Notes: generated by a model from the sequence alone, not told the origin. 64,000 nucleotides of DNA from Auanema rhodensis (GCA_964057225.1 OZ059899.1:12622001-12686000), one strand, 5' to 3'; positions 1 to 12,547 are shown, numbered from the stretch's first letter. Program-made: numbers and translations.

Positions 1-3000
1 CAGAAGACATGAGTACTTGATCTTCGTTGCTTCGTAAGACTTCAGCAAGCTGATCCATAGCTACAATTTGTAACTGCTTAGACAAATCCTTGAGCCGACG
101 GTTTAATCGTTCCACAGTTACATCTAATCCATCAGTACGTAAAGCATCGGAGCTATCCTAAAGCCACATCAGGTTAACTAAATCTTTCCAAATGTAGCTA
201 AATACCTCTGGTTGAATCAAGTTAGTCATCTCGAAGCGACATTCTTCCAAAAAATCAAGAACTTGTTCTCGGTGATGATGTGGTGTATATGCCGAATCAG
301 TGAAATCTTGAGTCATCTCACATAAAGCATCAAGAGCTGATATGAGCCGCTCTCGAACACCAACACCAACACGGGATGTCATGCGGACCATTTCTAACAT
401 TTCCTAAAAAATTACAAAATTCAGTAACTGAATCACTAATCGGCTAAGCTGTACCGTTAGCTGGCGAGTGGCTGCCGAGGCAGTCAGTTGAATTCCAATA
501 TCTAAAGGCTCATCACTAGTTGATTGAGCATATCTAGCTGATTCCATGGGAAATACTCCGTCGCATACGCAGATACTGATTAACTGAAGTGCTATCCGAA
601 TCTGATCGAAAACACCGTCACGGCACTGAGAAGCAGAATCAAGATCCGGGTGGCGTAGCAATGTTTTTGATGATGTCAGAAGAAGCATGGTCAATCGCTC
701 GAGTAAAGTACGTGCAACAGCCATTTGCGCTCGCCTTTTCTCACTTTTCAAATCATGTTGTCTACAAAATGATGATTTAGATGATATTTATTCCCTTTTC
801 AACTACTCGTACCTATCTCCAGATCTGTGAGCTAAATCCACCATTTCACCTCCAAATTCGGCAAATATTTTGACGAATTCTGTGAAGTTGCGTGTGGCCT
901 CTAATCGGTTCAAAGAGTATGCAACCTGAACAGAAGTGCACTATGATTTTTAAACTGAATGTTTGGTCTTTTTAGTTTAAAAAATCAACAAAAGAGTTCA
1001 CGTTTTTCGTCATAAGTCAGGAAACTCCCTAGCAACATGACGAAAGTAACTTGAAATCAGTATCGTCAAGGTTACAACACAAACATATGTATATACATAT
1101 TTGAGAAGAAGAAAAAAATTAATGCTCTAATTGATTTCAAGCGTTGAAAGACATTTTCTTCCCAGATATCTCCATAAATATGTATATGAATCAACATACT
1201 TTGTTTGGCAATACATATGTTTAGATAAGTTAGATTTACATTTGTGAATGCTATTTCGTCGTACAAGGAATTATTTCTCACCTTATCTTCAGCTCGAAGA
1301 ATTTGCTTAACCAACACTCGATCAGCCAAAAGCAAGACCCGTGTGACTGAACTGAGAAGTTGGCGACTAGCCCGTACTAGTACGGCTTTGTCCAAAAGAG
1401 GAGCATCGTCAGTTGACGAGCAACAGGAAAGATTCGCTATGGAAGAGCCTGGAAAAACATAGATTAATAAAAACGAAATGGCATTTGGTATTCTGAAGGA
1501 AATAATCTCATGGACCGCCAGTTGGGGCTCTTTTAAAATGAAAAAGACGCCAAAACATGGGCCAGTAGGATTGTGCGTGAAAATTAGAATAATGATATAC
1601 AAAGTACGCAAACAAGCATCCCGATATCATATTGCCATACTATGTATAGTGGAGCCAATATTTGTGGAAAAAATTAGTTATTTTTGAAGAATATTTCAAA
1701 TGTGTTGCCCCTTTTCTTCAAAATTATAAATGTTTTTCATGGTATAATTGCTAAACGAATAATATGCTTTTATTTCCCATCCATTGCATCTTGAACAGAA
1801 AGTGCATTCGACTTCTCTTCGAATCGTTATTGCACAAAACTAAGGTGTGGGAGATATATAATGCGAGAAAGTGGAAAATCAGTGGAGGTTGTTCAGAACG
1901 GCAGAGAAGATAAAGAGTTTAGGATATTAGAAGAAGCATAGGACCCGGAACAGATGTAAGAATAAGAGCAGTAGATAAAATCTCTGAAGAGATTGCAGGA
2001 GAGTGCTCAAAGAAGAGGGATGGATAATAGATATATGCTCTCAGCTGACACCTGATGTATGTAGATATGCAAGATGGCCAACGAGATTTCATTCAGCTAG
2101 CCAATAGGTGGTGGATATAGGAGTTAAGATTAAAGAGAGTCAGTAAGTGATAGAGATATATAGCAAACGATAGTCGAGATGATATGCCATCCTCGACTCT
2201 GCTTTCAGTTTTACACCAAAGCCAGGAAGCACAAGATGACGATAACCTTTTTGTCATCTCATCATCCATCTCTGAGTAACTTGTGCTGATACTTAACAAC
2301 CTTTATTGCTCACTTCATTATCGTTTATCTCCCTCCCTTCCTCTCTCGTTTCCCCTCTCTCTTTCTCACGTATATCTAAAACTTCCTTAGTATCTATTAT
2401 AGATGGATGAATTTCTTAGTTTGAAGCTCTTCATCTAACATCTAAGAAAGGTGACAGGTGATTAATATAGTTCGTAATGTTTTTATATGACCATAAATAT
2501 TTCATTGAATACTGGCAAAGCAATATTTGCAAACCCCCGCACTAGTCTTCCATCCTTTCTCAAGTTCCAGATAGATCATAAGCTTCATAACAATTTTGTT
2601 TCCATCCTATAGTCTTTTTCAATTTAACTATGTAAGGAAAACAACTAAATGAGGTCGTTTGAGTTCAATTTTACTCAAATCGATCCTCACATAACTCATG
2701 GTAAAAGGCACAGTAGACAGATGGGCTGAATCGACGATCATGCTTCTGAATTCAGCTATAGAAGATCTCCAATTACGTCTTGCTAAGGAGATAGAGGGAA
2801 AAAGAGGGAAGATGAAGAAAACGAAAGATACTTGTCTCTTGTCTAGATCCATAAACGGAAGAGCAAACAATGAAAAACTAACCAGCTAGTCTGGCCTCAT
2901 GGCATGCGTCGAACATTTCCGGCTGAATATCCGGATTCTCATCGGCTATCGTCTCTCCTACTGCTACAAATCGCTCTATAGCTGCCTCAACAGCACTTCC

Positions 3001-5907
3001 AACCTGAATAGAGGCAACGATTAAAAGTTTTTTTTGGTCAAAGGATCAATGTGTCTTACCTTGAGAGCTGCTCGAATTGCCCGTTCTGACTTAGGCCGTC
3101 CATTGTGCAGATAGCTCTCTTTGAAGTTAACTAACGTAGTGATCTGTAATTCACGACCTAGAGTACGCCAATTTATATCTGGCTCTTTGGAAGCAGTAAC
3201 ATTCGCTAAAGCCATAAGAAGCCTTCCCGAATCACCAGGAACGGCTGATTCGGATATTGTGATGGACTGAGGACCAGTAGATGGTAGGCAACAATTCATC
3301 TTTGTATCAGGTGAAGATAGACGTAAAGCCCACGATGATCTAGATTGTGTTAGACCACGGCTATTATGATTCATCATGTTGACCGGCTCTACGCTGCGCC
3401 TCGAAGACACAATATCATATATACTTCGAGGTGAATGATAGCAGTGCGTTAAGTGACCAGTAGCAAGCATATGATTTTGAGCTGGAGAAATAGATTGACG
3501 GCCGTAAAAGGCAGGAATACTAGTCGACCGTTGACGTCGCGCAAAGCTGTATCGACTAGTACCAGAACTATGAGAACTTGCAATGGGCGATATGGAAGCT
3601 GAGCCCACAGAATTCATCCAAAACGTTAAAAGTTTCTGCGGGAATATGGAAATGAGAGCTAAATAAGAGAAGCTGTTATAGGAGGAATAAAAAAATAAAA
3701 GCCAAAGAGAGAAAAAAACGATTTAAGAAACCGACAAGATGTTAGAAGGGTGGGAAACACCAATATGTATGACAAGACAATGGCTCGGACACACTGTGTG
3801 CTGCTCATTAGGTATTCTACGGGATTTAAAAGACACAAGTGTCCGATTTAAAGAGTCTGACGACAACATAGTATGTAGTATTTGCGAACGATTTTCAAAA
3901 AAAAAACTTTTGTTTCTTCATTTTCTCTGCATTTCCTGAATTACACAACATATTGATGTTAAAAAAGACTGAAAGAGGCTCAAAAAAGTAAGAATAGCCG
4001 GAACGAAATTGGAAGTACGGATAATTGGAGAGACAATATCGAAGAAATGCTGAATTAAATGAAAATTATGGAAATAGATGTATGATGAGTGTCGAGTAGG
4101 GCAGAAGGAGAAGGAATAGCAAAACTTAAGACTAATAATAAATGGAAAGGTGAGACGGCAATGCAGAGGCAGCTTAAGGATATAAAATGAAAAAAAGCTT
4201 TCAACTCGCATATGCGCCTCAAACTTTTGATAAAAAAGGCTTATAACGATAATGAAAAACTTGTCAAAGATGTTAGTTAGCATCTCATCAACGAAAGCTA
4301 TCATCTTTTGGCAAAAATATATAGGAAAATACGACAATATTATAATATTTGTTCCGTTAATACACATGCACACATGCAGAGCCTATATAAGGCTTCGCTA
4401 GCAACAAAATATGAAGGGAACTGCCAGCTTCTTAAAGATCGGGAAGGTAAATGTTGATGGCTCAAACACGCCCCTCGTATTCTTCCCCTTTTGTGCCTGC
4501 CTCCCTTTCACTATAATAGCCTATTTAACATAGTTTGATGACAAATATGGGTATAGGTCGTGGCAGAATTTTGAAGAGCAAGTTGCGTATATCTTTGATA
4601 CATTTTGGGAGCTTTTTTCAGCTATTTCGATTATTTCTAATGACATATATGTATATATGTGTATCAAGGACCTGCTCTAGAGATCAGCCACGGAAAGCGG
4701 CGACATCCGGGGCAACGAGGTAGAGCCATTTTCCAAGAGCATAACAGGACATGTGTGTGATGCTCAACTACAACATACGAATCACAAGATGAGGATGCAT
4801 GATGGTTTCTGGATTTCGTGTTGATTGAACTCTGTTTTTCTTGAAATTTGCTATGTAAGGAAATTCTTGAATTTGGAAGTAGAGCCCTTGCAAATAAGAT
4901 CAGAAACTGTTTTTTCCTATGGTTGTCTGCTATGCACTCTGAAGGCTCGAATGAAAAGAAATCCACAAATGGATATTTTTTTCAGTTAAAGATAGTCTTG
5001 GAGCTTAAAAACCCAATGTCAATACTCGTACTCATAGAAGTCGAGAAAGGGCCCACGGCAACTGCTCTTCATTGCCAGTGTCAAGCAATCAGACGGGGCT
5101 GTTCATATCACTCGATAGATAGAGGTAAAACAGAAGAAAAGACACGAAGAAAAGAGTGGGAAGCGAAATTCGAGAACAACTTTGCAATCCTGAAGACTGT
5201 TACGTACATATATCATGATTTTAAACTATAAAAAAGAAATAAAACAAACATGAAGTTCATAAACTACGGATATAAGTTGATAAATGAGAAGCGTTGGTGG
5301 TGAAAATACGAACACTTTTCACCAAAACTATAACGGAATTCCAATGCTTCCGTGTAGTGCAGCAAACATGACCACAAACCCAGGATTTGGCTAGTCTTTG
5401 TCGGAACATTGCTTTTCATTGGCTAATTAAGACAGACAAAAGCTGGCTAGATGATGTTGCTCAGCTGAGCATCAGTTCATCCACATATGGGGCGAATTTG
5501 TATGAATGCTTTTTGGAAATGGAGCATCTAGGGAACGATGTATATTTCCGTCAGTTAAACAATTATTTTTTCTTATTCATCTATAAATTGGTCTTAAAAC
5601 TAAAGCGGAAAATCCATTTGTAGTTAACAATATGAGTGCTACTAGCGATGTTGCTGCTTCAGACATTGGCCAAAACATAATCTAATAAGCTAAGTTTGTC
5701 TTTCAATCATGTCAACTTACTTAGAAGTCAACAAAGTAAAAAGCAATTGCAGAAAAAGGAAGAATTCAAATTAGACCATACCTGAGAAACTAAGGGAATA
5801 AGAGTCCGTTCTATCGAATTGGTTTTAATTTCCAGATTGCGAGCATCGAAGCCTAATGAGGTACTAGGCGGACCAGTGGAGTCACTTATATAACCCGATA
5901 TGGACAT
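1..5907 (-). CDS. ctn-1: Alpha-catulin (vinculin/alpha-catenin family), 5' part, cut by the window edge
   Basis: Eight exons joined by phase: 5907-5782, 3143-3060, 3003-2883, 1448-1282, 925-813, 761-455, 403-206, 157-1 (continues off the left edge). They encode about 424 residues. From memory of human CTNNAL1 the order of conserved blocks matches: LEIKTNSIERTLIPLVSQ near residue 25, then ITTLVNFKE, a VGxAVEAAIERFVAVGE block, RQLLSSVTRVLLLADRVLVKQ, SGDRQHDLKSEKRRAQMAVAR, TSSKTLLRHP and DFTDSAYTPHHHREQVL. The family is cytoplasmic and helical; in C. elegans CTN-1 links the dystrophin complex and BK channels at muscle and neuron membranes. The chosen ATG (5907) follows CTTCAG by three bases, fitting trans-splicing. 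Intron 1 (5781-3144) is 2.6 kb and contains a second likely first exon. The 455 donor sits inside an open frame that reaches a stop just before the next exon; splicing there gives a 51-base intron and restores alignment. Gene identity is near certain; exact N-terminus less so. Confidence 0.93.
3060..3617 (-). CDS. ctn-1: Alternative first exon of alpha-catulin
   Basis: The shared exon 3143-3060 is open upstream without a break to an ATG at 3617, adding 158 residues (start MNSVGSASISPIASSHSSG) in the correct frame. The extension is rich in Ser, Arg, Pro and Thr, with SRYSFARRQRSTS near residues 21-33, and looks like a disordered tail, not chance intron sequence. A CCCGCAG acceptor-like site lies 21 bases before the ATG, so a separate transcript starting inside intron 1 and receiving a spliced leader is plausible. 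The distal isoform would instead use the TTACAG acceptor at 3144-3145. C. elegans ctn-1 is known to have isoforms with different N-termini, which makes a second promoter reasonable here, but the residues themselves are not something I recognise. Confidence 0.6.
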
Positions 5908-6528
5908 TCCCTGAAGACAGAAAAGCTCATAAGATGTTATTTGAATAGACAACGAATACAAAAATGAGATGAAAATGCCGGGAAATCAAAAAATAGTGAG
6001 AAATACATTTTTTAATATCAATATAACGTGAAAAATTACTGAAATCTATAGCACAGAAAGGTTAAATGAATTAATATATCTTCGTTTATTTCTTCTTCAT
6101 TTTTTCGATTTCAATAAAAATAAGAATAAGGAGACGGAAAACAAAATAATAAAACCAAAGAAGGTTACGTATGTAGCTTGCAGCTGCCATGCTGCCTCAC
6201 AGCAGCGATGAAGTAGAAAAAAAACGGAACTGGATACTATATATCTATATTTTGGTCACAATGTTCAGTTAAATAAAGAAAAAATGGCCTGAATTTGAAA
6301 AGAATAACTAAACGTTTGTCAGAAGCTGTTTTCAGGCTCAGAAATTTGTGAACGACAAGCATTCTCCTACGAAAAAAACATATGGAAAACAGCACGACAT
6401 TTATTGAAATGTCACTTAGATTGCTTTTAAGCTTTGCTTTTAATGTTTTGAAACCATAATAACACAAAGTTGCTAAAAATTGCATATTTCCGTTTTAATT
6501 AGTGATAATAGGCCAAGGTAATTAGTGA

Positions 6529-7057
6529 TTAAAGTTGAGATATGGCCTTGAAAACGAGATGCCCGAAAAATAGTAGACGAAACCAATAACATTTCCGTTT
6601 TGGTTTACAAAACGAGAAAAAGAAAGAAAATCAAGAATGAATAAGTATAGAAAGCTTGTTTCAACATGATAAAGTAGTAAATTTATAAAGAAAATCGACG
6701 ATGTTCACTACATTCAGCTCAGAAAGAAGAATTGTAGCTGAATAAATAGAAACATTTGGAATAAAGTTGGTTGGGGGAGGTGAAATATTCACATTGGTGG
6801 TCAATGAGGAATCATGAACGAAACTGAATGGAGGAGAATTGAAATATATCAAGTTACAGGAGTAGCACGCTAAATTACATTACATCAATTCTTCAATGTT
6901 TAATTGTCTAAATATCATTACCTAATACAGAGGAAGAATAGAAAAGAAATCGGGTAAGACTATTGCTTAAAGCTTTACGACGAGATTCAAGAAACAAATT
7001 GAATGTAAGACATGGTGATTGGGTTGAAAGCGAAGGCGTCAAACTGCTTATAGTCAT
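6529..7057 (-). CDS. Tentative small three-exon gene, unrecognised
   Basis: Exons 7057-6922, 6869-6712 and 6546-6529 join with consistent phases (1 then 0) to 103 residues from ATG to TAA. The first exon includes LFLESRRKALSNSLTRFLFY; the second a Pro/Ser-rich part (PPFSFVHDSSLTT, ISPPPTNF). The open frame also runs upstream of the ATG through a hydrophobic stretch (VWCVVVCVFGLVW), so the true start may lie further 5', with a membrane segment. I recognise no family. The introns would be 52 and 165 bases, and the last acceptor is CAAG. Ser/Leu-rich composition can also arise from pyrimidine-rich non-coding DNA, so this may be an artefact. It sits on the same strand as alpha-catulin, about 0.6 kb before its start. 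Confidence 0.3.
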
Positions 7058-7748
7058 CCATACTAGGCCAAATACACACACAACCACACACCACACATGC
7101 TGGACTTAAACCAAATAGTGAAAGACATATACGATTCTGACCATAAGCAACTAATAAGCTCGTGGTTTTTATTGTTTTTATTCAAAATTTGATGATAAAT
7201 AAAGAAAAAAGAATAGAATATATTTTTCTCTCTATATATATAGTCTAACGATGTTATTGGTTTATTAAACATGTACATATAAGTCAAATAAGAAAGGAAT
7301 ATATCAGTGTAGCATTGAATATACATACAAAATAGCTCAAATACATATTCACACTATTGAAATGTGCAAGATTTAAAAGATGCTGCTTGTAGTTATACAT
7401 CAGTTAAAACACTCTTAAGCTTAAATCTTCATATTAATAGCAGATGTTAGAGGAAAGTTAGTCTGAAACCACCGAAGGAACTTTATGTCCAGGGTCGTTC
7501 TAGTAGAAAGAGAGAGAGAGAGAGCGACATGTGTGTATTGGCGGGGGTGCACCACAATCGATAGCAAACGGACGGACGGGCCCCACCCTCACCAGGGAAT
7601 GAGACCTCAGCAGCACTTGCTGACGGATAAACCTTTTAAGTTTAAATTAGCTATAAGAAAAGTTATTTTATATTGTTGTATTGAAGAGTTAAAAGCTTAA
7701 AAAAATATAGAACTGTCTATTTGCTTGATCAGCTAGTTTGTTTGCGTT

Positions 7749-7853
7749 ATGAACGCCGCGGAGCGAAGAGACGCCAATCATCCCGCGAGATTGCCAAGAT
7801 TTGTAGACCTCAAAGGCGCTTTTTCTAAGCGAGACCTATCTCATACTTTGTAA
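7749..7853 (+). CDS. Possible 34-residue ORF upstream of NOP58
   Basis: ATG to TAA, in a locally GC-richer patch within AT-rich sequence. The product begins MNAAERRDANHPARLPRF and is charged, unlike chance ORFs nearby. It lies 640 bases before the NOP58 start on the same strand, so it could be an upstream ORF, a fragment of an exon, or chance. No family is recognised. Confidence 0.2.
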   Translation: MNAAERRDANHPARLPRFVDLKGAFSKRDLSHTL

Positions 7854-8490
7854 CACTTGTGAAAAGAATAATATGTAAATGTTTTTTTTTAAAGTAATTA
7901 TGTAAATTACCATATTATTATAGAATTTCACAATAAGTCAACAGGATAAGTTAATAAAGCGTCTTCAACATAAAAAAATATCTTATCTGCTTTATCTACA
8001 ATTTTCACTCCAAGTTAATATATCTTACCAACTTATCAAACAATTATCAAAGGTCAATCTTGGAAAAAAGTTGTATCCTATATTATTACTTAACGATAAA
8101 TTGATTATTTTTCTTATATTTACTAAAAAAAACTTGATTTTTTTTTATTTTTATCCAACAACCACTCCATATACTAAACTCACAGTTGGATATTTCGTAT
8201 ACAACATACTAACACGGATATAAGGTTGGACTGATCGGAAAACGGTGCCTCAGATTATTGCTACAAAAATTGGTCTCGCACAGATTCGCTGAGTATTTAA
8301 CGCGTTACAAACGTGGCTGTTTAAAAATAGTTCTTATTTGTACTTTGATTTAATTAAATTGATTTTTAAACTGTTTTTTTAAAAGCTCTTACCATAAATA
8401 TATATTGTAAACATCTATGCGCATTAATTTATCCTATTTTTATAATATTCTATATTTAAATAAGTTGCTAATATCACTAACTTTAAGGAA

Positions 8491-10395
8491 ATGTTAGTTC
8501 TGTATGAAACAGGAGCGGGTTACGCCATATTTAAAGTAAATGATGAAAAGAAACTTAAAAATGTAGATAATATTTGGGATGAATTTGCCACCGCCAAGAA
8601 AGCTCAAGAACAGTAAGATTTTTTTGAAAATTTCCATTATTTATGTTTATTATTTAGGTTGCAATTGATCTCATTCAAAAAGTTTAAGAGTACTACTGAA
8701 GCTGTTGAAGCTAACACCTCAATTTTTGATGGAAAGATCAATAAGACTCTTAAGAAGCTTATTAAGTCTAAGGTTGAAGAAGGAGAGTCTCTTGCTGTCG
8801 GTGATGCCAAGTTAGGAAATTTAATCAAGGTATTTTTAACTGATATTCTGTTGCTAATATATCTATTATAGGAAAAGTTAGAAGTTAGCTGTGTTCACAA
8901 TGCTGGAATCAATGAGTTAATGAGAGGAATCAGAGCTCATGTCGATTCACTTCTTGGAGAACACAAAACCGAGATGAACGCTATGAATCTTGCCGTTGCT
9001 CACTCTCTTGGAAGATATAAAGTTAAATTCAACCCAGAAAAAATTGATACTATGATCGTCCAGGTTTGCTTTTAACAGATAATTGTTTAAAATTATTTTT
9101 CTTGTTAGGCTGTTTCCCTTCTTGATGATTTGGATAAGGAATTGAACAATTATGTAATGAGATGCAGAGAATGGTACGGATGGCACTTCCCCGAACTTGG
9201 AAAAATTCTCCAAGATCATATGGCTTTTGCTAAGGTTTGGTTCTACTTCAATTTATAGTAGCTATATTTTTTTTTACAGATTGTAAAGGCTATTGGAATG
9301 AGACAAAACGCTATTAATACCGATCTTTCAAGCATTCTTCCAGAAGAACTTGAAGCTAAAGTTAAGGAAGAGGCTGAAATCTCTATGGGTACTGATATTT
9401 CTAAGATTGATTTGATTCACATTTCTGGTCTCTGTGACCAAGTTATTGAGTTAACACAATACAGGTATTCGAAATGCTTCTTTTTTCTGTTTTATAAATT
9501 GTTGTTTCAGAACTCAGCTTTATGATTACCTCAAGAACAGAATGGCTGCTCTTGCTCCTAATCTTACCTGTCTTCTTGGAGAATTAGTTGGAGCTCGTCT
9601 CATCTCTCATGCTGGATCTCTCGTTTCCTTGGCCAAGGCCCCTGCTTCCACTGTTCAGATCCTTGGAGCTGAGAAGGCTAGTATTGGTCACATTGTGACA
9701 TTATTTTCCTTCTATGATTATATTTTTTAATGGGATTTGATTAGTGGTTGTTGTGTGTTAGGTATTTTATGGGGGGATTTTTGCGATCTACGCTTTAGTT
9801 AGTAATATTCTTACTAACATCTAATCTTTCAGGCTCTTTTCCGTGCCCTCAAGACCAAGAAGGACACTCCTAAGTACGGTCTCATCTATCATGCCCAACT
9901 TATCACTCAAGCCCCAGCTAAGCTGAAGGGAAAGGTAAAGCGTCTTAGTAGCAAAATTTTATTTTTCATGTTGTGGTTGTTTAGATGGCCAGAAAGCTCG
10001 CTGCTAAGTGTGCCTTGGCTACCCGTATTGATGCTCTGTCTGACGAAAGCAAGGCTGCTGAAGTCGGTATTGAAAGCAGAGCTGCTTTGGAGAACGTTTT
10101 GAGAAACGAAATGGAGAGAGGACCAAAGAAGATTGGTGGTGCTACTCATAAGCATGAAAAATATCATTTCAAGAGGTAACATTTCAAATCACAGTTTGAT
10201 TTCAATTTTTTTTTCAGTGAAACCTTCGAATATGATGGATCCCATGATGCCCCTAAGCCAAACAAGAAACATAAGTTTGAAGAAGATGATGATGATGAGC
10301 AAAAGCCTGTCGTCAAGAAGCCTAAGGTTGAGGTAGAAGAAGAGGAACAGGAAACCCCCAAGGAAAAGAAGAAGAAGAAGGATAAGTCCCAATAA
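8491..10395 (+). CDS. nol-5: NOP58, box C/D snoRNP core protein
   Basis: Nine exons: 8491-8612, 8658-8829, 8872-9063, 9109-9234, 9280-9464, 9511-9676, 9833-9934, 9985-10175, 10218-10395; 477 residues. NOP58 is a nucleolar scaffold of box C/D snoRNPs, acting with NOP56, fibrillarin and the 15.5K protein in 2'-O-methylation of rRNA and in pre-rRNA processing. The match to remembered human NOP58 is clear throughout: [16 protein letters not shown] at the start, [48 protein letters not shown] at 289-303 and [10 protein letters not shown] in the Nop domain. The C-terminus is a Glu run followed by Lys runs ([11 protein letters not shown]), the usual nucleolar tail but shorter than in human (529 residues). 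The start follows CTTTAAG by three bases. Intron 6 (9677-9832) needs a GC donor. The AATAAA signal is 82 bases after the stop. Confidence 0.97.
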
Positions 10396-10476
10396 GACTA
10401 TATATAAGACTAAACATTGTTATTTGTTTTCGTTACTTGTTGTGAAAATTATTTCTTTGTTGACTGTTGAATTCTG

Positions 10477-10482
10477 AATAAA
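10477..10482 (+). terminator. Poly(A) signal of NOP58
   Basis: Canonical AATAAA 82 bases past the NOP58 stop. The convergent tyrosinase gene ends at 10613, leaving about 130 bases between the two 3' ends; on that strand an ATTAAA variant lies at 10585-10590. Confidence 0.7.
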
Positions 10483-10612
10483 AGGAATTAGAACTTTAGA
10501 CAATTATGACTACTATCTGTTCGGCGTATTCAATATGCATTGTAAATGAATTCGCGGAATGACTGCTTCGATATTTCATAGGTTTTTAATTTAAAAACAA
10601 TACATATGTATA

Positions 10613-12535
10613 TTACATTATAAGGAATTGATCATTCGGGAATTTTTTCGTTAATTTAAGGTCTTGTTTGGCACGTGTACATCGACCATTAATGCATTTA
10701 GCTTTGTAACAGATTTCAGTTCCTTCAAATCCTTCGCAATTTCCACCTAATTTTACTTTGCTCATGCACATGGGATCCTTGTTCTCAACAGTTCCACAGA
10801 ATAAATATCTGCGAAAAGGTATATCTGATTCAGTTTCTATTCAATTTTTAACTTACGGTGAGCCACAGTCTCGATTTATGGCATTACATGTGGGTCTTGC
10901 GTCGAATTCATACATTTCTTCAGTGTATAAATTGGATAGAGCATTACGATTTGTAAAAGGCTGTAAATGAAGATATATCAGGCTTTAAAGCTTTGAACAA
11001 CTTTTAAAAATGGCATTTTGCTGTCAATAAAATGCCAAGCGGGGAAACATTTAGGATCAGATTTAGGATATTGAGTCTCTCGCTCCTCTTTCGTCTGAAA
11101 TGGTCCAAGGAAACATGCGCCAATTTGATAGGCAAAAACCTGTTTATTTTGCCGCCAGGTTTCAAAGATGAGATCAATCATAGAGTGGTGGTATATGAAA
11201 ATCACGTCATTGGATGAACTATGAGATTGGCCCATATCACCACCTGAAAACGTAATATTTTCTACTTGATTAAGATACATATAAACAAAACTGACTAATG
11301 AAAAAATGAACATAATCATGGGAGTATTCTAACATTCTAGCGTCAAGCGTATGGTTCATGGGACATGTCTGAAAGAAATTATTATATCTTTATATCTAAA
11401 ACCTTTAATACTGTCATAGGTAATGTAGCTCCAAGAACCATATTAATATCATCATTTGTTGTTAACCAGTCAACTCTGGCATGATTTAATAGTTCTCCGG
11501 ATGGGTCATCATGATAAGCTCTTTGGATATGTGGTCGGCCCTGGAACTCATACTACGATGTTTCGTCTCTTCTAGAACAACTCACTTCCATTGTTGTCCA
11601 GTTGGCGTAGGGTCCAGTTATCACATATCCATCCACGTCAACTTCTCCCAAAAAGAGATTTGAAAACATTATAGAATCATAAGGATCAGGTAGGTACGCA
11701 TCTAAAGTGGAATCCCAGTACGGAATTCCCATGTTTACATCTTGATTGTATCGCCGGAGTACAAGTTCAACTCTAAAGAAAAAAAAATGAACTGATCTTT
11801 GCTATGTGTTTTAATAACGAAAGTAAACAAGTAAAAAAAACAGATTTCACTTTGGAATTACGAATGAACCAACCGTTTCAGAAATTCACGATGCCATAAA
11901 GTAAAAGCTGGACCAGAGTGGACTCCAGAATATTTATGAATCCGACTAAGTCTATTGTAAACATTATTGGATTTTAAATAATTTATAGTATACTAAATAG
12001 AAAATAATTCAAAATAGAAATCTTATTTTATATTTTTACCTCAAACAGCCGTCTTTGCTTATCCGATAACATCCGAATCTCAGTTCTTTTAGCTTTTTTA
12101 AGGATCTGCTTATTAGGAAGAACGCATTCATTGTTCTCTATTTTGCCTTTAAATGAATAAGTGCTAGAATATGGTGCTTAGAGCTAATTACCATCAAAGT
12201 AGGGACACACACATTTCCTAGTTAAGCATGGCAAATATTGAGCTTCTTTCCATGTCCAATCTGGAGGAATAAACACATCATCTTCAGGAACTCGATGCTG
12301 TCCGAAACCAGCTCGGTCAGCATCAGCTGGTTCAACCTATGATAGGTAGTGTGTGAAAGCTAGTCACGAGACAATATATTCTTACTCTACGATGATCTTG
12401 ATGGGGAACACGAAACCAAGGCTGTTCGAGAACCGTCGTATATGTATGATTAGCAAGAGTTATCTCCTGCCGAAAAACAAATCCAAATATTGAAAAAAAA
12501 CTAAGAAACAAGCAGCTAAGAAACAACGCGACCAT
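10613..12535 (-). CDS. Secreted tyrosinase (type-3 copper protein)
   Basis: Ten exons: 12535-12386, 12336-12192, 12146-12040, 11992-11874, 11772-11586, 11552-11412, 11368-11296, 11243-11002, 10960-10857, 10808-10613; 487 residues, all phases consistent. Residues 1-20 are a hydrophobic signal sequence. The copper A site shows H153, H159 and H168 in GPAFTLWHREFLKR; IPYWDST and TGPYANW follow as in other tyrosinases. The copper B site shows H300 and H304 in SHDYVHFFISGDMG, and H327 in NDVIFIYHHSMID. All six expected ligands are therefore present, so it is probably an active monophenol or diphenol oxidase. Nematode tyrosinases act in cuticle or eggshell tanning. The C-terminal ~90 residues are Cys-rich (RDCGSPYLFC, KLGGNCEGFEG, CINGRC), not a clear ShK pattern. 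The chosen ATG follows TTTTCAG by 12 bases. Confidence 0.92.
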
Positions 12536-12547
12536 TTTCAGATAATT

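Larger units (their letters stand above)
5911..8490. other. Divergent intergenic region between alpha-catulin and NOP58
   Basis: 2.6 kb separating the start codons of two outward-facing genes. It is AT-rich, with a short GA run at about 7509-7525 followed by a GC-richer stretch (7530-7620). It also holds a tentative three-exon gene and a 34-codon ORF listed separately. The promoters of both flanking genes must lie here, but I see no clear TATA or initiator pair. No tRNA or snRNA signature was seen. Confidence 0.6.

Noticed and set aside
1072-1281. Open frame continuing past alpha-catulin exon 4
   Set aside because: A good GTGAGA donor at 1281-1280 and restored family alignment in the next exon show it is intron.
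3918-4373. 151-codon ORF on the - strand in alpha-catulin intron 1
   Set aside because: Phe/Ser/Ile-rich translation of purine-rich intron sequence; lies between the two proposed first exons with no splice logic.
9677-9832. Possible intronic box C/D snoRNA in NOP58
   Set aside because: No CTGA D box is present in the intron, so the minimum signature is missing.
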